The position numbers were made by a program, and so were the translations under genes. Shown here in pieces: positions 45,303 to 56,990 of a stretch of 64,000 nt of DNA. Under the pieces are notes generated by a model. The model did no database searches, had not been told where the DNA came from, and saw nothing but the letters and a program-made list of their open reading frames with translations. Origin of the DNA: Gelatoporia subvermispora B (lineage: Eukaryota > Basidiomycota > Agaricomycetes > Polyporales > Gelatoporiaceae); contig KB445807.1 in NCBI GenBank assembly GCA_000320605.2, positions 716,461 to 780,460 on the forward strand. Direction: 5' to 3'. The number at the start of each line of letters is the position of its first letter. Within the stretch, counting starts at the first letter, position 1.

Positions 45303-47095
45303 CTACGCGCTCTTCTCTTGCGCACCCTGAGATGCCGCAGCCTGCACGGCGCCTCCGATAGGTGCCGCCGCAGCAGCCGGGGCGTCCGCCTTCGGCGGGG
45401 GCGCGCCGCCGAAGGCCGTCTGGAGGGCTCCCCAGAATGTGCCCTGCATCTCGCGGGCCATCGCCTCCTGGTCCTCCTTGATAAGCCGATCAAAGTTCTC
45501 CTTGTTCGCGCGGATGTACGCCTGCTCCTCGACGTACTGCATCTGCGCCTCATGGCGCTTCTGCTCGAGGTACGTCGGCGGGATCGGGGAGTTGTCCTAC
45601 GGGTACGAGTTAGCTTATGCGCTCGAGGATGCGGCGGGGAACGGGAGGACGCACGTGGGAAGGGCCACCGAAGAGCCCGCTGAGAGTAAAGCGACCGGTG
45701 GAGAGACCCTTCCTGCTGTTCTGCCACTCCTCAATGTGCTTCTGCCTCGCTTCTGCCTCCTTCTTGGCATACTCGATGGGGATGTCCTTGCCATGGTACG
45801 CCTCAATGATTGGGCGAATATCAGCAGGCTTGTAGATGGCAATAGCTGGAGATTCCAAGGTTAGTAAATAATTAACGTGGTGATGTTCGGGTAGCATATA
45901 CGCGCACATTCGAGGAAGGGGATCATAGCAACAAGGGTCCTGTCCTTCGGGTCACCATTCCACTTCGGGACGATGATAGCGTTTTCGGGCTGTGAGGAAG
46001 CGTGCTCGGGGTGACAGTCCAGGAGGATCACTTTTGAGAGGTCCCGGTTGAGATATTTTAGGTCCTGAAATAGTATTGATCAGTCTTGCATAACGTCCAG
46101 TCAAGTTTGAGCACACCTTGACGGGCTGGCCTCTAACGGAACGAGTAGCGTCCCGGAACAGGCGGTACGTGATGAAAAATTGATACGGGTCTAGTTTGTC
46201 GATTACCGGCATCGCCGTCTGGGCGTATTGTCAGTAAAGAAGCTATAACAAACGGAGGAGGACATACGTAGTGGTATTGTGTAGTGAAGACAACAACTTC
46301 ATAAAACTGCGAAAGGTATGCCAGGAAGTAGTCCACTCCTGGTCGCTTCGCTGTCCGCCAGCCATGTTGACGCTGCAGGATACAATCAGTACACCGACGA
46401 GTGAAATATCATTTTCACGCACATCCCATGTTGATGTTACGAGGAGGTCATCCACGGAGATCAGTAGAGTGTATGGCTTTTGGTGAGGAGGACGAAGCGG
46501 AGGGGGCAGAAGCTCAGGCCAGGTTGGCTCAGTGAAGAACTAATATCATTGTCAGTATAACTAGTAAGATGCAAATAGAAGATGAAGTATACTCACGCCG
46601 AAAACGTTCTTAAACCGCTCCGTGGTCCTTCCCCATCGGTCTTGCGGCACATCCTCGATACGCTTCGCGAACTGTGAGCCTCTAACCGCGCATACAGCTA
46701 CATGAACGTACAGTTTTCCGCGCCTTCAGCTCATCCTCTTCCCACTCTCTCCCGAGGTAATATGTCTCCACACCAGCACCAATCAGCAAGAGGCCGAGCG
46801 TTGTCCGGAGGAGGTTCCTTCGTTTCCGCTCAATGCTCGACAACGAATCCTTCGAGGACTTGGCGCCTGTCCGCTCCTGCTTGACTTCCTCTTCTTCAGG
46901 CTGCGGAGAGAAATCAAGGCTCAGGGACGGCGAGGGCTGTGAAGGTGGTGTCGGAGGATCCGAAGACGAGGGAGGGGGCGGGGGAGTGTCCTGGATCGGC
47001 GGCTTCGGCGGGGGAGCCTGCGAGGCCAGACGGCGGACAGAGTGGCAGGCTACCCTCCGCGCGAGAGGCGTGCGGGACAGGAGAAGTGCTTGCAT
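45303..47095 (-). CDS. TIM50: Mitochondrial import subunit Tim50
   Basis: Receptor of the TIM23 complex in the inner mitochondrial membrane. Eight exons (47095-46712, 46671-46597, 46539-46423, 46372-46268, 46218-46117, 46064-45908, 45845-45655, 45596-45303) give 474 residues. A basic presequence ([11 protein letters not shown]) and a Pro-rich stretch lead to a membrane helix ([10 protein letters not shown]) and then the FCP1-like domain with S-V-D-D-L-L-V-T-S, where the phosphatase D-x-D-x-T is lost as in other Tim50 proteins. K-R-P-G-V-D-Y-F-L and L-L-D-C-H-P-E-H follow. The C-terminus is Ala/Pro-rich. Convergent with the esterase, 209 bp apart. Confidence 0.94.
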
Positions 47096-48518
47096 TGTGG
47101 GCCACGAAGATCAAGCAAGACTTCGACGTATCGAGCAAGTCGTGGTGAGCGTCGCGCGAAGGTGTCCCGAGAGCGTCTAACATGATGACGAACGGCGCGC
47201 TGCAATGGGTAAACAAATTTTTGTCGGCCTTGGTTGTGTACCGTCCTTCATTTTAACTCTCTAGGAGTTGCTGCTGTATTATTTGCTTATTCTTACTTGC
47301 TCATCCAGTAGCTCACTGGCACCGCTGACGTCCCGGATGTTACAGTACACCGTCTTGTTCGTCAATTCGCAGCGTCCTGGTGGTGCTCTAAGCGTCGACG
47401 CAAAGTCAGGTTGCGTCTCTGGCTTGAGACTTCACAACCGCTACGTGGGTTCGGCTTAACGTAGGACAAGCATCGTGTACGCCAGGCCGTGACCCGAGTT
47501 TACGAAGTTGAGTGCCGTAGGCCATAGCTTATCTCAGGGCCCTCTTTTGCTTCGCAAGCAGGGCAACGTGGTACGCAATATCAAAGGTACCAGAGCAAGT
47601 GACGCTCGCAAACATCTCACTGGCTCGCATGGAAGGCTTCAAAGCGGTAGCAACCTTCTGCTATCAAGTCGCCATCGTAGTTCCGTCCTTGCCGCAACCC
47701 TGGATGTCGAAGTCTCATTTCAGTGCGATAAGGAGCGTCATCACTTGGACTCTTGGCCCTGAAATGCAACGTGTATCAATGGAAGGAATCAAGGGAGGGT
47801 CTCGTTATTGTTCTGCACAGTCAGTGTATTACCACAGTTGGTCGTGCGAGGACGTACGGCGTGTGTGCGAGGTCCTAGTTATGAGGTGCTCAACGAGCTC
47901 GACGCGCTCCCTACTATCTTTGCTCTGTTGTTCTACGGAACTTCAGACTCGTTGATTTGCCTTAGCTAGTCACACAGTGTATCTTACTATGATATGCATG
48001 CAAGTAGACGTCGTGTGGTGATCGTCTCGTCTCGTCTTGTTGGCGACGCGAAAGCTGAGTATATGTGGGGCCCCGCATCGCTCGTCCTCGTTGCTGTCTT
48101 TCCCCACCGTCGCCAGCCGTCGCCCTGCAACGTCCTGTACACGTCCGCAAAACTTCGATTCTGATTTGTGCGGCATGGCATCTGACGAAAACGGACCCTT
48201 GAAAGTAGCCGACGTCCCTGAATAGGCCCCTGAAACGCGGCGGGGCGCCGGCAGAATGGTTCGCGTATAAATTGCGTGTTGATCGTGCGCCTTTCCTTAC
48301 TTCGACCGCGACGACCGACCCGGAGCATCCGACAGCTGTGTATAAAAACCTCGAGAGACTCGTCAATCCAGCTATCGCATCTTTCCCCCCGCATCCGTGC
48401 ATGTTCTCTAACCAACTAGGGAGCCCTCACAACCCGCACCGAGGCAGCAAACACACCTGCGGCGACGCGCTATATCATCATTAATTTTCTGCTCGTTTTC
48501 TGGTCATTCATCTAAACT
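47096..48518. other. Divergent promoter region, TIM50 and INO1
   Basis: About 1.4 kb between the two starts. The INO1-proximal part has a TATA box listed separately; the rest shows no gene. Confidence 0.5.
48341..48348 (+). promoter_or_regulatory. TATA box of INO1
   Basis: TATAAAAA lies 178 bp before the ATG and is followed by a pyrimidine-rich leader. The position suits a strongly regulated biosynthetic gene. Confidence 0.55.
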
Positions 48519-50343
48519 ATGGCACCCTACCCACCTTCTTCTGGGTTGAACACCCCCGATTCTCAGCTAGAGTCGGTTCTTCCTATCCACCCGACTGCTG
48601 CACGTCGTCCGTACCCCATCGTCGTGCAGTCTGAGAACACCTCGTACACCAGCGAGCACATCATCTCCAAATTCACCAACCGCGGTACTGATGTGATCGT
48701 CGCTGACGGCCAGTACAAAGTCGTCCCGACCGCGAAGGAGTACGAATTCCAAACCGCTGTGAAGGTCCCTAAGACTGGGTACGTCGCCTTCTAAGTTCTT
48801 TGCGTCTGTCCTTTACTGATGACTATATGCTAGCCTGATGATGGTCGGCTGGGGCGGTAACAACGGCACCACGCTGTCCGCTACCATCCTCGCTAACAAG
48901 CACAACATCGTCTGGCACACCAAGTCCGGCATCCAGCAGCCCAATTACATCGGCTCGCTCATCCGCGCGTCCACCGTCCGCCTCGGGGCGGACCCGAAGA
49001 CCGGCAAAGACATCCATGTACCGATCTCGGACCTCCTCCCGATGGTGCACCCGAACGACCTCGTGCTCGGCGGGTGGGACATCTCTGGTGCGCCGCTCGA
49101 CGAGGCGATGAAGCGCGCAGAGGTGCTCGACTGGGACCTCCAGCGACAGGTCGCGCCGCATATGGCCGCGCTCGGGGCCCCCCTCCCGTCGATCTACTAC
49201 CCCGACTTCATCGCCGCGAACCAAGAGGCGCGCGCGGACAACGTGATCCCCGGCAAGGACAAACACGCGCACCTCGAGCAGCTCCGTGCGGACATCCGCG
49301 CGTTCAAGGAGAAGCATGCGCTCGAGCGCACCATCGTCTTCTGGACGGCGAACACGGAGCGCTATGCGGACATTATCCCCGGCGTGAACGACACCGCGGA
49401 CAACCTGCTCGCGGCTATCCGCGCGTCGCACGAGGAGGTGTCGCCGTCGACGCTCTTCGCGGTCGCGGCCATCCTGGAGGGCGAGCCCTTCGTCAACGGT
49501 GCGCCCCAGAACACGTTCGTGCCGGGTGTCATCGAGCTGGCGGAGCGCCACAAGTCCTTCATCGGAGGCGACGACCTCAAGTCCGGGCAGACGAAGCTCA
49601 AGTCGGTGTTTGCGGAGTTCCTCGTGAACGCGGGTATCAAGCCGCTCTCGATCGCGTCGTACAACCACCTCGGCAACAACGACGGCCACAACCTCTCGGC
49701 GGAGCGCCAGTTCAAGAGCAAGGAGATCAGCAAGAGCAGCGTCGTGGACGACATGGTCAGCGCGAACGCGCTCTTGTTCCGCCCGCCGCAGGAGGGTGCG
49801 GTGAAGGGCAGCAAGGAGGCCAAGGGCGAGCACCCAGACCACATCGTCGTGATCAAGTACGTCCCCGCGGTCGGCGACTCAAAGCGCGCGATCGACGAGT
49901 ACTACTCGGAGATCTTCTGCGGTGGTCGCTCCACCATCAACATCTTCAACGAGTGCGAGGTACGTTTACTTGGTTATCTCACGTGTTCGCGTATGCTCAC
50001 GTGCATACAGGATTCGCTGCTCGCGACGCCGCTGATCCTCGACTTGACCATCCTCGCGGAGCTGCTCTCGCGCGTCAAGTACCGCAACGTCTCTGACGGG
50101 CAGACCGAGTTCGCGCCGCTGTACTCGGTGCTCTCGCTCCTCTCGTACATGCTCAAGGCGCCTCTCGTTAAGCCTGGTGTGTATTCTCCGCCTATCTTAT
50201 AAAATATCATAATTGACTCCCACATAGGCACGGATGTCGTGAACAGCCTCAATAGGCAGCGCAACGCGCTCGAGACATTCCTCAAGGCGTGCATCGGTAT
50301 CGAGGGCAGCAGCGACCTCCTCCTCGAGACTCGCATCTGGTAG
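48519..50343 (+). CDS. INO1: Inositol-3-phosphate synthase
   Basis: Converts glucose 6-phosphate to inositol 3-phosphate with NAD, the first step of inositol synthesis, in the cytosol. Exons 48519-48778, 48834-49959, 50011-50176 and 50228-50343 give 555 residues, the usual size. The NAD-binding loop is G-W-G-G-N-N-G-T-T. Conserved later blocks include [18 protein letters not shown] and E-Y-Y-S-E-I-F. The 1.1-kb second exon is very GC rich with strong codon bias, as expected of a highly expressed gene. The tail L-L-E-T-R-I-W is intact. Confidence 0.97.
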
Positions 50344-51149
50344 AGGATGTTGTGAAATGCGATGGAGGGTTTTCAACAAACGCCCATCAGTATCCCTGAA
50401 CCCGCCGTCAACCGGCGCAAGTCTTGTCTGTTTGTGTATCGTCCGATAGTCTGCATTGAATGAATGAATCGATTTGGCCAGTTCAGTGGCAGTTCTTGTA
50501 TGTTATTGCCTGCCCCGGTCTTTGGGTCCGTGGAGTTGAATCATTGTCTTGGATAGTTCGCGTCGAAGCTTGCCCGCGAGTGTGGGATGTAAGCTACCAC
50601 CGTCTCTCGTGTCATAACTTAATGCGGCAGCCATTCAACGAACTTGTTGAGATCGTATTGCTTGGCACCGCACCGTTTTCAGGACGGTTGCTAGCGCAAG
50701 TGCAGGTGCTACATAACGGTATGGAATGACAGGAGGAACTATACGATACAATATCTATGTCTAGTTTGGTCGTGATACACTGTCTGTCTGTCTGTCTGTC
50801 TCTGTCTGTTTCTCTGCCTCTGCCTGCCTTTCTGTCTCTGCTTGTCTCTCCCTCTCGTGTGGCTTCTCACGTTCTCGCTTATATGACAATTCGGCCTTAG
50901 AACCCCACAACGCAAGATACCAACCTTAAGGCTCAGCGCTCAGCTGCGGCAAAAGCTACCTCGATGTGCGATATCGACGGCTTGAACAAGATACTCCGGT
51001 ACCCGAAGGAGTCCCACTTCTGTGTATCAATTCATTTGACATCGTATAATCGCATGGTCCTTAGCATACTATCACAAGTGACAAGTCATTAGAGAAAACT
51101 CGTGTCAGTCTTCTGATGTCTAGGAGGGGACATGGCGTCAGTATCTAGT
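50344..51149. other. Intergenic with CTGT microsatellite
   Basis: About 0.8 kb downstream of INO1. It contains a CTGT repeat from 50780 to 50809 that passes into a pyrimidine-rich run up to about 50872. No gene. Confidence 0.55.
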
Positions 51150-52800
51150 TAGTTTTGCGCACTGAACTCCGCGTTTCGATATAGAAACCCTCACTGCCGT
51201 GCAGATACCTGGACGTGTACATCACTCGCGTAGCAACAGAGACCTCATCGAATCGTGCCAAGGCCTGATTGACCTGTCCGGGCAGCTGGTCATGGTGGTT
51301 GATCAGAAGCTCGCTCGGCGATACTCCTGTACTTTGTGCCACACCCGTGTGTACAACAGACCAGTTCGCGGAGGGCAAGAGCATATCCCGCACTTTCCGG
51401 AGTATGCACTGGGTCTTTGCGGGCGCCTGTGTCTGCACTTCTGGTATATCCGCCCTCTGGTTCCTGTATGACGGATGGTAAAGGCCTAGCGAGATCGAAG
51501 TAGGAGACGAAACTGTGGTATCCTGGACGTTGCTGGAGCGAACACTGGTGACGGAGGGAGCACTGGTGACGGAGGGAGCACTGGTGACGGAGGGAGCACT
51601 GGTGACGGAGGGAGCACTCATGATGGAGGGAGCACTCATGATGGAGGGAGCACTCATGATGGAGGGAGTGCTTGTAGAGGAGGCACGCATGGAAGGCTGA
51701 GACTATCCGTAATACCTGCGCCTCGCCGCCTTTTCCAGAGCAGCGGTGTTCGGAAAGCACAGCAGCTCGAATGTAGTCAGCTCCCCCGGGCCACACTGCT
51801 CCTTCGCGAGCTCATTCCTGACGGTGCCTCCGAACATCGTGTTGAACGCAAGCCAGTCGCAGCGGAGCATCGCGCGGGGCAGCCGCTCGCCCGGCACGTC
51901 CGGATTGGACGAGCGGTTGTACCAAAACGCCTCGTTCACGAGACCCTTGAGCTCCGGCGGCATACTGTCGAGTTCTGCATATGTAACGTAGTACTGCAGG
52001 CAATGATGGATCCTGTCGATTACATCACTCCAAGACACGCCAGCGGTGGGGTTGGATGCGGAGACATCAAAGACCCATGAGAAGGACCATCTGCAGGCAC
52101 GTGACGGGAGGGCGGGTGGCAGGCGCCTCGTATTAATCCTGCCAGGAGGAATGATGCTTCTCGTTGCGACGCTGGCAGTGTGCCGTGGGGGAGAGCATAT
52201 TCCACATGAGATGGTCATGTTCGAGAAGGGGACTGATAGTTGGTTTCGCATGGAGCGCCCGCGGCTCGTAGATGGGCCCGTGGCATCTAGTATGTGATCA
52301 AGTCAGGATCACTAGTCTTTGAGTTAATGCCTATTGCAACCATACACTCGGGCTCCCTAACTGACTTGTTGATCATGGCATAGTGCAGAGAGTCTTGATG
52401 GTCAACCATTGACTTAATAGGCGGCGTGTAGCCGGCCAGCGGGAAGGAAGTGGTCCGTTGGCACCAGGGACTCGCAAAGGCAATGTGTTGCGTATTGGTG
52501 AAACCCGGCGTCCACGTGCCTTGAAGGTCTCTGCGAGCAGGCACTGTCCCTGCTGACAAGAAATGAACGTTAGGAGCCGAAGCTGGTGGGCGCGCGAGTA
52601 AGGCTTCCGTGCGTATATATTAGTATGGACTTGACGGTTGCAGATGGGCATCCTGAAGCAAGGAAAGCTGCGGCCATCGCGGTGGATTATGGTCCCTGTC
52701 AATTGACTGGGCCGGCACAGAGTAGAGACGAGACATAGGATAGAAATGCTGCACAAGTTGGCGGACTGAACGTTTCACAGTGCAGGATATACTCGTCGTA
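51150..52800 (-). pseudogene. Pseudogene of the DUF6699-BAG gene
   Basis: Order and content follow the intact gene at 19435-21078: a proline/tyrosine-rich start (N-P-P-R-W-P-Q, about 52715), the L-M-W-N-M-L block (about 52200), D-V-P-G-E-R-L-P with L-R-C-D-W-L-A-F, a Ser-rich linker and a BAG-like tail (H-H-D-Q-L-P-G-Q-V-N-Q-A-L-A-R-F-D). Breaks: a TAA in the Y-Y stretch near 52620, stops and a frame change around 52050-52140, and a TAG at 51703-51705 after R-R-Y-Y-G. The linker has been replaced by an 18-bp minisatellite. The gene is clearly decayed. Confidence 0.85.
51542..51669. repeat. 18-bp minisatellite, seven units
   Basis: Four units of GCACTGGTGACGGAGGGA are followed by three of GCACTCATGATGGAGGGA (within-type identity nearly perfect). 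It lies in the linker of the DUF6699-BAG pseudogene and would encode repeats of the type S-A-P-S-V-T. Confidence 0.9.
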
Positions 52801-54681
52801 GGCTGGTGTTGAAAGTTCAAGAGGCTGTCCTGCATCAACACAGGAGACGCTGGTACTATCTGGTATGCACAGGTCAGAGAGATTGGATAGGATACGCATA
52901 GGATACGCATAGCTACTTAAAGAAGAAGAAGGTGCTGCGCAGCGGATGAGAACAAGAGCAGTCATCAAAAAGGTATCACTTTGGCTTCGAGACCTTGGGC
53001 GTGCCGTTCGAGGAATCGAAGCTCGCTGGCGCCTTCACCGCCTTGCCGCGTGTCGCGAATGCATCCAAAGTCGCGTCAAGGTCCAAGGACCGAAAGCACA
53101 GGAATGTCAAGTAGCGGTATACTTCTCTGAATCCGGCTTATACAGGTTCCTGCTCGAGGAGGACCGACAGATAGAGCAAAGGGCGTCGAGAATCTATGGT
53201 CGATTATATGGTCCAAAGTTCCAAAGTGATAGTATCGCCTCGCCCCCAAATGCTCGGAGTTTATCGAGGTTGTGTAGTTGGATGACCATGATACTAACTG
53301 CCAGTATAGGCTTCAATTGTGATACTGGTAGTATCGCCGCTTGAGAGAGGCCGAAGGCCCAGACTGAGTAACCGAACAGCTGTGATTCCAGCTGCCAGTT
53401 ATAGGATCCGATAGTTTCGTGCTAATAACATCGCCTCGTTTCGGAACGTTCCAAGGTCAACATGGAGAAGCTGGTTGCCAAGGATAAAAATTGTCGAGTG
53501 ATGTGTCTTGCGCCCGGTCGGCGGTAGTTTGCCTTCGTGGGCTCATACATCACATTCGGCAGAGAAGACCCGCCGCAGGGAGCTGAAGTGAGGTGATGAA
53601 GATGGTTCAGTAATAGAGGATGTTGAACAAGGAGAAAGTGAACAAAGATCCCTATCATATGGAGGGTCTTTGTGATCGAGCCGCCTGAAGGCTGAGCGTC
53701 TCGAAGACGGCCACCGCGCCCCGAGCACCCGAGCGCCGAGTACTACTGAATCTCCTCCTCGGAGTCGACCACACACCGTGGCAATATTAGGCGCTGTGCA
53801 GGGCATGTATCATACCAAATCTCTAGGCCATTTCCATGTGCCCAACTCGAACATGCTGTTCGCTCTACACGAGTCACACAGCCCTTCGCGCCTAACAACT
53901 CCCTGGGTGCAGGCATTCGAGCGCTAACGACAAACGCCAGCAGTTTTCCTTTCTAAGTACTCTAGAACAAAGAAAGCAAGTCGCCCTCCGAGCTATCGAA
54001 GGTCCCATATCTTGAACAAGTGCGTCAACTTGTGACGGAAGGAGGGGCAACTTACTCCGTTGGATCATTGCCCCAGATCTGTGCGACTTCCCATTACAAA
54101 TACCTAGATCATGGCATGCCGGTAAGCAGAGTTCATGGAGGCAGACACATCAGTGTTGATTAAATCTATTTCTCAGTGAATATACCGAGCACTTTGAGGT
54201 ATTTGAGCAACTCAGAACGATGCACCAACATAACGCATACTGCAGGGTTCACAACTTGAATTACGTCCTTATAGACGCCTTTTGCTGTCTACAGTCGAGG
54301 GACGCGGCGAGACAAGACGGCAAAGTCCCACAATGCATGATTCCATAATAGACATGCACCAGATGTCATGCCTCCATGAAGCACAACGGGTAGGCTTATT
54401 CCTGATGCAAACCAGCAGATGCGTTGTCGCTGCTTAAAATAAGGATCAAAGACGGAAGGAATTGAATTTAAGACAGCATAAGGCGGATCGGAGATGCGGT
54501 AGAAGTTTCGATCGCAAGTAACCGGACCACGTAAGAAGTGGGTGCCGCGTTCAACGAGCAGGACCTGCTAATCAGAAGCTGCCTTGCGAGCTGTACAGGT
54601 CTGAAGTAGCTTGGATATGCTAATTAATACAAAACGTAAGCTTTAGCATGGGTCATGAAATATTGGGGCTGTTTGACACGA
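52801..54681. other. Gene-poor region
   Basis: About 1.9 kb between the pseudogene and TMB copy 6. Frames up to 132 codons occur but have no recognisable features. No clear element. Confidence 0.5.
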
Positions 54682-56301
54682 TCATAGAAGCTCCATGAAC
54701 ACATCTGCATTTGATGATCTGACTTCGATATTTCCTGACTCTGCCGTTGTTTGCACCTCGTCCCACGATACCGTGCCATACAAGACGCCTCTGTTCTGCA
54801 TGAACATCAAGCGTCTGCGGCGTTCGCGACCCGAAGGGTCCATTGGCTTGTCTTCTCCCCGAAGAGAGGGTGAGGTGGAGGTTGTGCGTAGGAGGAACGA
54901 GCCTTCGTACGCGGATGCGACCGCCAGGCGCGCAGGCGCGTTAGAAGTCCAAGCGCTGAGCTTGAGGACGGAGTCAAGGGCTATTTGCGGGATATCGAGC
55001 TCGAGTCGATCATTTGACGTCCGCGTATCAATATCAAAAACTGCTGCAGCAGGACTATCGGCGTTCGCGACAAGGTCCATCGATGAGTAGATAGCACTAC
55101 GAAACAAACCCAATCAGTTGATGTAGCGTCGCGTGCAAGTGTCCTTACCCATTAGATGTTAGCAATAATACACTTGTACTTGGATTCGGTCCTGCACCGT
55201 GATGCGCCGTGATATTCGAGTTGATTTTTTCGTTTGATGTGACCAGCTCAATGGAGTGAGCAACATCGAAAGTTCCCGTGATTGGCCCATTCGACGTCTG
55301 TAGCTTGATATTGTCCGCCGATAGGTACTGTGTGCAGCATATCAGTCGCAATCTTGGTGGCCGTGATTTTAATGGAATATTCACGTTGACTGAGATTCCC
55401 GACCGAGAGGTTCCCAAAAATACCGAGTTGAACGTTACGAGTGGACCGGTTTCAATCGAATGTGAGAAACCAGGTAGCCGAGTCTCGAGAGCTGGTACAT
55501 GCACGGGACTATCTGCCGGTAAGATCACTCTGATAGTGATTCCCTGCTGATTCAAGAGCAAATACGAGAGATGTTGATCTGTCTGTGTAGGTATGTTAAT
55601 CTGTCGTACAGTGACTGAAAGATGAACAATTACGGCAATGCTGATGTCAATCGTCCCTGTTGCGCGCTCCTGCTTGCACACCCTGACGGTCTCGGTCTGA
55701 ACATTATCTACAGTTATTTCTATTATTGCTGCGTCTTTCGGTAATCGTCGCGAGGAGTGAACGATGGTGAATGATCCCCCGCGTATGCCGGCGCTCGAGA
55801 AAATGGACCATCCCTCAGCTGATAAAGGCAACTCGAATTTCCAACTTAATGCATTGTCCGGGCCAGACCACCGGTCCTGTCGACGCTCGCAATCGACGTG
55901 TTCCCCGCCACGTTCATGGGGCAGGTCTGGTGAATTGTTCTACAAGACGAAGTTAGCATTGAACAGAAACAAGTTTTACTTTTACTCACTTCGTCAGGCG
56001 AAACCCGCCAAGTCTCTCCAATGCTCCGACTCCACACTACTAAGCACAACGACCAAATGAAGATCCCAGCAACGAGCAATCTCGCAAGCAGCCGCCACCT
56101 CAAGGCACTCTTGACAACGGAAACCGACTGCGACCGCGCTAAGATTTCCGTACTCGACCCAGGACAAAGATCGAGCTCGCCGCGCTGATAGGACGAATAC
56201 CCTGGATATGCTGGCGGCGGGTCCCTTACCGGACGTTCCTCGAGCCTGTTCTGGCTCTGCGCATTGGGAACAGCCTTCGGAGCGTCGTCTGGCAGTATCA
56301 T
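54682..56301 (-). CDS. TMB family membrane protein, copy 6
   Basis: Exons 56301-55990, 55939-55634, 55546-55385, 55327-55149 and 55096-54682 give 457 residues. The tail opens M-I-L-P-D-D and contains P-P-A-Y at 29-32 inside P-P-P-A-Y-P-G-Y-S-S-Y-Q-R, nearly identical to copy 7. The helix is at about 71-90. Exon 3 is shorter than in the left-hand copies. R-T-S-N, W-T-S-N-A-P and D-P-S-G-R-E-R-R-R-R are kept, while the W-E-G strand has become A-Y-E-G. Copies 6 and 7 form the youngest-looking pair by their tails, yet their outer parts differ a lot. Confidence 0.83.
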
Positions 56302-56990
56302 AGATGCTAGATCGCGAATGGCGTTCGAGATGTACTACGGGCGCAAGCGACGCGACGACTAAGCATGAAAGGGCTGGACGTCATCCAATCTGAAGACGTT
56401 AAATGGCTGATCGACCGTTCGGGTCCGGGCGCCACGGGAGCTGCGCCTGCTGCGACGACTGCGCAAGTGGTGACGGCGTGGGGATCTCACTCGCGATAAG
56501 GTTTTATACCCGCGAGGTATACATTCGTCATCTCTGAGATTGAAGGAGATATCGGCGCGCAGTGAGCTGGATGGTACGAGAACGTCAGATGATATCCGGG
56601 TATGACGGAAGCGAAGACATCATATGGCCCAACTCCACAGCCACAGGCTGTTGTCCCTATCAGTAGCAAGCACTACAGAGCTCGTGGCCGAGCACTCAGT
56701 GGGAGATTTTCGTCGAAGTTGAATTCAATTGCAATTCTGACTCGACCTCGGCGGAACCTACCTGCTTCCGACGGCTCGAGTCAGTCTGGCGCGTTGACGG
56801 GTCTTCTATCGTCATCGGAACTAATCACTTCCATGTGCGTTCAACATTCGCGCGCTCGTGGGTATGAGAGGTGTTTTCGATTCTACAATACAGCTCAAGC
56901 AGCTAGACCGCGACCTAATATACACTGCGTACAAGAATGAGTTCAGGTCACCAGGTACGAAGGGGATATGAGACACTTACTAAATTTAAA
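56302..56990. other. Spacer between TMB copies 7 and 6
   Basis: About 0.7 kb; upstream of copy 6 and 3' of copy 7. No gene seen. Confidence 0.5.

Noticed and set aside
48823..49842. Open frame of 339 codons opposite INO1
   Set aside because: It is an antisense shadow of the GC-rich second exon of INO1, with an Arg/Glu/Val-rich composition typical of such shadows.
51542..51669. Seven regular repeats considered as a CRISPR array
   Set aside because: The 18-bp units are directly adjacent with no spacers, and the DNA is eukaryotic.
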